Assembly (NCBI GenBank): GCA_026014905.1
Contig: JAOZHK010000195.1
Location: 1-10,352, forward strand
Source of the DNA: Candidatus Bathyarchaeota archaeon
Lineage (GTDB): Archaea > Thermoproteota > Bathyarchaeia > RBG-16-48-13 > GCA-020355125
Direction: 5' to 3'
DNA: 10,352 bases
Shown here: positions 6,222 through 10,352 of the stretch, piece after piece
How positions within the stretch are numbered: position 1 is the first letter of the stretch
Layout of the letters: the number at the start of each line of letters is the position of its first letter
Program-made: the position numbers and the translations under genes
Notes under the pieces: model-generated
What the model saw: the letters and a program-made list of their open reading frames with translations, nothing else
Told to the model about the DNA's origin: nothing
The model's database searches: none

Positions 6222-7819
6222 GTAGAAAGGAAGATTCCGCCTCCTCGAGGATCTGCACCGCCATACGCGCGATCATTATCAACGTGAATCGCTTGTACTA
6301 ATGCCATTGCTGTATAGCTGCCAGGTGTTTTGACAACCATATTGCCTTTCGCTTCAAGCTGATGACAAATATACTCTGGGATTCGGGCATCCACATCGAT
6401 AATGTCTGTGTGAAGACAGAAGATACGAGGATGTGCGACAGCTTCGAACACGGGCATATCAAAGTCGATCATATGGATAATCGTTTGAAAGAGTGCGCTA
6501 TTGATCTTTCCCCCGCCTGGAGCACCTAACACCAAGTATGGACGCTCTTCTTTCAAGACGATCGTTGGACTCATCTGGGTGAGCCGACTCTTTCCCGGCG
6601 CAATACTATTAGGATGATCTGGTACTGGGTTGAAATTGATCATCGCGTTATTATACATAAAGCCGAGCCCGGGGGTAATCACACCAGAACTGGCACCTAA
6701 TGTATGCGTGAGGCTGACGGCGTTACCGTGACAATCTACAACAGAGACATGGGTAGTTGATGGAGCTTCCTTCGGCCATTTTGGCACAACAATTTGCTCT
6801 CCAGTGTCGATCCGTTTACGCCATTGAGACGCTCGGTCATGAGAAAGCAGCATGGTAGTCGGTACGTCGATGAATGCAGGATCTCCTATATATTGACTGC
6901 GATCGGCTTGTGCAGCCCGCATTGTCATGGCAAGTAAGTGGATATACTCTGCAACGTCAGCCCCCATTCCACGCCAATTATACTGACTGATATCATACCC
7001 TTCAATGATATTCATGAGCTCAAGCAAGGTAATACCTCCACCAGGTGCAGTATTAGAAGCGACTGTAAATCCGCGATACTCGGTCGTCAACGGCGTATAG
7101 ATTGTTGGCTTATATTGCTCCAAGTCTTTTGAAGTGATGAATCCCTTGTTCGTCTCCATATCTTGGATAATCTTGGTGGCGATCTCTCCCCGATAGAAAA
7201 CGTCTGCGCCTCCACTTGCGATCAGTCGAAGGCTTCGCGCGTAGTCTTTATTGACGATAACTTCACCCATCTCATACGGGTGGCCCTGTTTCGAATAAAT
7301 TCGGGCGGCTTCAGGCGTCACCAAATACTTACGAAAACTCTCTTGGTTAGTTCGCCACCGGTTGGCTTGTTCTTGGCTGACAACCATGCCTCGCGAGGCA
7401 AGATCGATAGCTGGACGACATGCCTCCTTCCAGCTGATAGTTCCATATCTTGTCAATCCTTCAAATAGGCCTTTCACAGTGCCTGGTACCATAATTGAGG
7501 TATAACCATCCGCATTAACACCGCCACGAAGTGAGAAACCAAAGCCTTCCCGTGCTTCATCGAGGATTATGTCTTTCCACATATCGGGTCGCACTAGCGA
7601 CCCAGCTTTTGCGTGAAAATCAATGACCGTCTCTTCACCCGTGCGCGCCATAAACACATGCATCTGCCCAAAGCCTCCAATTCCGCACATTGTTGGGCTG
7701 GTAATCATTTGCAGAAACGCGGTAGTGACAGCTGCATCAACCGCGTTCCCGCCATTACGTAGAATCGCTATGCCGCGCTCTGCAGCTTGTGGTTGTGGAC
7801 AAACTATCATTCCTTTCAT
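6218..7819 (-). CDS. Gamma-glutamyltransferase-family Ntn hydrolase, altered substrate pocket
   Basis: The product (533 aa) has the gamma-glutamyltransferase (GGT) fold, an N-terminal-nucleophile hydrolase that cuts itself into two subunits. The N-terminal block has GGNAVDAAV (23-31) and CGIGGFG (45-51). The processing site is STTHVSVVD, where T355 should become the nucleophile of a small subunit of about 179 residues. T373 and the oxyanion glycines G435-G436 (GAPGGG) are kept, so catalysis looks intact. By comparison with E. coli GGT as I recall it, the residues that hold the glutamyl group are changed: R114 to H69, N411 to G375, Q430 to A392, D433 to N395, and S462-S463 to T414-Q415. The real substrate is therefore probably another amide. 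No signal peptide is present (it starts MKGMIVCPQP), so it is likely cytosolic, unlike bacterial GGT. A stop lies 36 bp upstream of the ATG in this frame, with no other start between. It follows prs by 51 bp. Confidence 0.9.
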   Translation of the reverse strand: MKGMIVCPQPQAAERGIAILRNGGNAVDAAVTTAFLQMITSPTMCGIGGFGQMHVFMARTGEETVIDFHAKAGSLVRPDMWKDIILDEAREGFGFSLRGGVNADGYTSIMVPGTVKGLFEGLTRYGTISWKEACRPAIDLASRGMVVSQEQANRWRTNQESFRKYLVTPEAARIYSKQGHPYEMGEVIVNKDYARSLRLIASGGADVFYRGEIATKIIQDMETNKGFITSKDLEQYKPTIYTPLTTEYRGFTVASNTAPGGGITLLELMNIIEGYDISQYNWRGMGADVAEYIHLLAMTMRAAQADRSQYIGDPAFIDVPTTMLLSHDRASQWRKRIDTGEQIVVPKWPKEAPSTTHVSVVDCHGNAVSLTHTLGASSGVITPGLGFMYNNAMINFNPVPDHPNSIAPGKSRLTQMSPTIVLKEERPYLVLGAPGGGKINSALFQTIIHMIDFDMPVFEAVAHPRIFCLHTDIIDVDARIPEYICHQLEAKGNMVVKTPGSYTAMALVQAIHVDNDRAYGGADPRGGGIFLST

Positions 7820-7870
7820 ATCTTCACGTATCCTTCGTGGTTCTTGGGTCTCCTATTATTTTAGGTATTA
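7820..7870 (-). promoter_or_regulatory. prs-hydrolase gap, possible internal promoter
   Basis: The 51 bp between the two minus-strand genes contain an AT-rich CTAAAATAAT (about 7862-7853), about 38 bp before the hydrolase ATG. It could act as a weak TATA box. A partial ribosome binding site, GTGA (7827-7824), lies four bases before the start. Co-transcription with prs is equally likely. Confidence 0.3.
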
Positions 7871-8797
7871 TTATGTGAGTTGCGTTAATACTTGAACAAT
7901 TACTGGAACGAGGGATAATTCGGTAAACGGTTTCTCTGCATGTTCGGTGATAAATGAGTCCGTCGTGATCAGCTCTCGGCTTCCCAACACATTCAAGCGA
8001 TTGATTCCCCGTGTGGTCCACAGATGAGCAAGGGCAATTGATATGCTGCGTGGACCTTTCGCTTCTGCAAGACGATACGCCATCTCAGTGGTTCCTCCGG
8101 AAGACGCAATATCGTCATAAATAATGATGTCTTTATCTCGTAGGTCGGACGTAGGTGGATCCATATCGACTCGCCCAGTTTCAGGATCCCTGGTCTTGGG
8201 TAGACACTCGAAGCTGCACTCTAAGCAATCGGACAGTTCAATAGCCATTTTCTCTGGGCCGCTCCCCGGCCCCACAATAAATGGGTTCCGTAATTTTTGT
8301 GAACTGAGATGTTCTGAAAAAACCTTGGCTGCGGAGATATCATAGACTTGGGTTCCCGAAAAAAAGTGTTGAAGCGTTTTCGGTTTGCCATAGAGATGTG
8401 AGTTGACTGTAATTAAATTCGTAAATCCTACTTCTTCATACATTTCCGCGACCTTACTCAAGCTATTCGATTCCCCAGGTAAGCGTTCTCCATCCTGTCT
8501 GGCATAAAACATGTAAGGGAGCAGTAAATCCTTTTCTTGCACGCCATAACGCGTTAAGGTATCTGCAATGAGAATCGTTTTCAGCACGCAGTCGTTTGGA
8601 TTGGGGTGATACCTTTTCGCCCGCATAACGACTAACGGCGTTTTGGTCTTGATCATTTTCAAGGCTTCAGCACTTAACCGAGTTTTTAATTCAGTATCGG
8701 GAAAGATCGTTGGAGAAACTTGAATAAAGGAAGTCCCAAGTTCTTGTGCGATTTGATTCGCAAATTCATCTTCACCAATAACTACATAGTTAGACAT
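7871..8797 (-). CDS. prs: Ribose-phosphate pyrophosphokinase (PRPP synthetase)
   Basis: This enzyme transfers pyrophosphate from ATP to ribose 5-phosphate, making PRPP for purine, pyrimidine, histidine and tryptophan synthesis in the cytosol. The 308-residue product shows the family landmarks in order: FPDTE (32-36), LLLPYMFYARQDGE (91-104) with the ATP-site RQD, GESNSLSKVAEMYEEVGF, the metal/phosphate-loop histidine H134 in VNSH, the flexible catalytic loop K201-T-R203, and the ribose-5-phosphate loop DDIASSGGT (228-236). It is slightly longer than the roughly 280-290 residues usual in archaea and lacks any obvious regulatory insertion. The ATG at 8797 has AGGGA (8808-8804) six bases upstream. 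It is the first gene of a minus-strand pair with the GGT-family gene and is divergent from the AOR gene. Confidence 0.95.
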   Translation of the reverse strand: MSNYVVIGEDEFANQIAQELGTSFIQVSPTIFPDTELKTRLSAEALKMIKTKTPLVVMRAKRYHPNPNDCVLKTILIADTLTRYGVQEKDLLLPYMFYARQDGERLPGESNSLSKVAEMYEEVGFTNLITVNSHLYGKPKTLQHFFSGTQVYDISAAKVFSEHLSSQKLRNPFIVGPGSGPEKMAIELSDCLECSFECLPKTRDPETGRVDMDPPTSDLRDKDIIIYDDIASSGGTTEMAYRLAEAKGPRSISIALAHLWTTRGINRLNVLGSRELITTDSFITEHAEKPFTELSLVPVIVQVLTQLT

Positions 8798-8945
8798 CGT
8801 TATTCCCTAACTCAAAGGTATACTAGGTTTTTTTAGCTTTATGGTCGAGGGAGTAGAGGATTCATCACGTTGCACAACAGACCAGTAAAGTTCGGAACCT
8901 TTTTATTTCATCAATAGCATTGTTGCTGTTTTACAGGTGAAGACT
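8798..8945. promoter_or_regulatory. Divergent prs / AOR promoter region
   Basis: The gap carries outward-facing signals. On the plus strand TTTTTATTTC (8900-8909) is a TATA candidate that would start AOR transcription near 8931, giving a leader of about 15 bases with a ribosome binding site. On the minus strand CATAAAG (8843-8838) and CTAAAAAAA (8836-8828) are TATA-like; the first would place the prs start of transcription near 8814, leaving room for its AGGGA site. A small GTTG-CA-CAAC dyad lies at 8869-8878. No terminator or riboswitch is recognised. Confidence 0.5.
8935..8940 (+). promoter_or_regulatory. AGGTGA ribosome binding site of the AOR gene
   Basis: AGGTGA matches the archaeal anti-Shine-Dalgarno complement and stands five bases before the TTG at 8946. 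It contains the in-frame GTG (8937-8939) that would otherwise be taken as the start. With the TTG start the N terminus reads MYGATGK, in register with Pyrococcus furiosus AOR (MYGNWGR). Confidence 0.65.
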
Positions 8946-10352
8946 TTGTATGGTGCCACAGGAAAAATTCTTCGTGTTAACCTTTCATCTCAAGCAATTA
9001 ATACAGAACAATTGGATGAAAACACCCTCCAGACCTATCTTGGAGGAAAATGTTTAGGTGCAAAAATTCTTTTAGAAGAGCTCTCGCCAGGTGTTGACCC
9101 CTTCAGTAGCCAAAATAAACTCATCTTTGCCGCAGGTCCACTGACAGGTGCGCCGTTCGCAGGACATAGCCGCTACGTGGTCATGGCAAAATCCCCCGTT
9201 ACCGGAGGGTGGGGTGAGTCGCATGCCGCTGGATTCTTTGGCCCAGAACTAAAATATGCGGGTTATGATGCGATCGTCATTGAAGGGAAAGCCGAGACAC
9301 CACTGTATCTCTGGCTCCACAATGACGCAGCTGAGTTAAAACATGCGGACAAGCTATGGGGTAAACTGACGGGAGAGGTCCAAAGTATCATACGCAAAAC
9401 CATGAACGATGATGCGATACGAGTGGCAAGTATTGGCCCCGGTGGCGAAAAATTAGTACGTTACGCAGCGATTCTAAGTGATCTCTACTGTGCCGCAGGA
9501 CGATGTGGGATGGGCGCGGTTATGGGCTCAAAAAATCTAAAGGCAGTCGCGGTGAGAGGAACCATGCCACTTGCGATAGCTGATGACGCCGCATTTCAAG
9601 AACTTAGCGTCCAAGCCAGTAGTGAAGCGATGGATGGCTGGGGACAGTCCTTATTTGAATATGGAACCGGTGGAGACTTGGCGCCTCTACATACATCGGG
9701 TCGTTTACCCACCCATGCCTTTCGAAAATCCACGTTTCACGGCTCGGAACTTATTACGGGCGAAACTTTGACTAACACAATTATGAAAGATCGGGCAACT
9801 TGTCCGGATTGTCCCGACGCTCATTACCGGATCGTTGAAACCACTGGGCAGTATGCTACAGATCCTGCGTATGGCGGACCCGAATACGAGACTCTGGCTG
9901 CCTTTGGATCGTTATGTCTCAACGATAACTTGGCCGTTATCGCAAAAGCCAACGAACTCTGTAACAAGTATTCTCTTGATACGATCGCAACCGGGGTCAC
10001 GATCGCCTTCGCCATGGAATGCTTCGAAAACCAGGTACTCACAATTCAAGATACCGAAGGAATAGATCTGACCTGGGGTAATGGCGATGCTATTATTGCT
10101 CTGATCCATAAAATCGCCCAGAGAGAAGGTATTGGTGATCTCTTAGCAGAAGGCGTAAAGCGTGCAGCTGAGAAACTTGGACAAGGAGCTTCTGCTTATG
10201 CCCTACATGTAAAAGGGGCGGAGCTTCCGATGCATGAACCCCGCGGAAAAAAAGGTGTTGGATTAACGTATGCCACTTCAGATCGTGGAGCATCTCACTT
10301 ACAGGTATATCATGACGACACCTTTGAAAATGAGGGAATTGCTGCACCTGAA
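8946..10352 (+). CDS. aor: Aldehyde ferredoxin oxidoreductase (tungsten-type), 3' end missing
   Basis: The visible 469 residues run off the right edge; the family is usually about 600-620 long. AORs hold tungsten on two pyranopterins plus one [4Fe-4S] cluster, and oxidise aldehydes to acids with ferredoxin as acceptor in the cytosol. Family blocks seen are GKILRVNLS (6-14), AAGPLTGAP (62-70), R76 at the pterin phosphate position, KSPVTG (82-87), ELKYAGYDAIVIEGKAE, SIGPGGE, GRCGMGAVMGSKNLKAVAV, GGPEYETLAAFGSLC and LDTIATG. The cluster motif is C286-x2-C289-x3-H293, where P. furiosus has C288, C291 and C295, so the third ligand is His. The fourth ligand lies beyond the window. The dimer-interface iron ligands E332 and H383 of P. 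furiosus are replaced by K334 and I384. The start is TTG 8946, preceded by AGGTGA; GTG 8937 is the alternative. The substrate cannot be told from sequence, and no partner subunit is visible. Confidence 0.93.
   Translation, partial: MYGATGKILRVNLSSQAINTEQLDENTLQTYLGGKCLGAKILLEELSPGVDPFSSQNKLIFAAGPLTGAPFAGHSRYVVMAKSPVTGGWGESHAAGFFGPELKYAGYDAIVIEGKAETPLYLWLHNDAAELKHADKLWGKLTGEVQSIIRKTMNDDAIRVASIGPGGEKLVRYAAILSDLYCAAGRCGMGAVMGSKNLKAVAVRGTMPLAIADDAAFQELSVQASSEAMDGWGQSLFEYGTGGDLAPLHTSGRLPTHAFRKSTFHGSELITGETLTNTIMKDRATCPDCPDAHYRIVETTGQYATDPAYGGPEYETLAAFGSLCLNDNLAVIAKANELCNKYSLDTIATGVTIAFAMECFENQVLTIQDTEGIDLTWGNGDAIIALIHKIAQREGIGDLLAEGVKRAAEKLGQGASAYALHVKGAELPMHEPRGKKGVGLTYATSDRGASHLQVYHDDTFENEGIAAPE

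Noticed and set aside
7163..7468. Plus-strand open frame of 101 codons antisense to the GGT-family gene.
   Set aside because: No motif and no ribosome binding site; the opposite strand is an unmistakable, complete GGT-family coding sequence.
8869..8878. GTTG-CA-CAAC dyad in the prs/AOR gap as an operator.
   Set aside because: The arms are only 4 bp and do not extend; expected by chance in a gap of this size.
1..10352. Search for tRNA genes, CRISPR repeats, insertion sequences, attachment sites and replication origin boxes.
   Set aside because: Nothing supportable was seen by reading. Nearly all bases are in identified genes, and all gaps are under 150 bp.

Overview
The window is archaeal chromosomal DNA with a core-housekeeping character. 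A GINS subunit overlaps an MCM replicative helicase. They are followed by a Hel308-type helicase, an archaeal-style ribose-phosphate pyrophosphokinase and a tungsten-type aldehyde:ferredoxin oxidoreductase (AOR). TATA-like boxes and GGTGA-type ribosome binding sites also fit archaea. The phylum cannot be fixed from the sequence alone; an Asgard or other mesophile-like archaeon is a guess. I see no tRNA, rRNA, CRISPR array, insertion sequence, integrase or prophage gene, and codon use looks even across the window.

Layout. (1) 1-139, minus: the first 46 codons of GMP synthase (guaA), leaving the window at its left edge. (2) 140-268: divergent promoter region with a 10-bp perfect inverted repeat made of two TATA-like arms. 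(3) 269-2889, plus: GINS subunit (B-A domain order, Gins23 type) and MCM, joined by an ATGA overlap. (4) 2984-6221, plus: Hel308-like helicase, with its own TATA box and an apparently leaderless TTG start, followed 25 bp later by an unrecognised TIM-barrel-like protein. (5) 6218-8797, minus: ribose-phosphate pyrophosphokinase, then a gamma-glutamyltransferase-family hydrolase. The last gene of this block and the TIM-barrel gene converge, with stop codons overlapping by 4 bp. (6) 8798-8945: divergent promoter region. (7) 8946-10352, plus: AOR, cut by the right edge.

The plus-strand genes from 269 to 5212 form a replication and fork-repair neighbourhood: GINS and MCM are two parts of the CMG-like replicative helicase, and Hel308 acts on stalled forks. 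GMP synthase and PRPP synthetase both serve nucleotide synthesis but lie in separate transcription units. The hydrolase and the AOR look like independent metabolic genes.

I found no clearly new multi-gene system. The points most worth a second look are the AOR with a Cys-to-His change in its iron-sulfur cluster motif, the GGT-fold hydrolase that keeps its catalytic threonine but has lost nearly every glutamyl-binding residue, and the unknown TIM-barrel gene tied to hel308. Three of eight genes seem to start with TTG, and two genes have a GTG inside the ribosome binding site that could mislead start calling.
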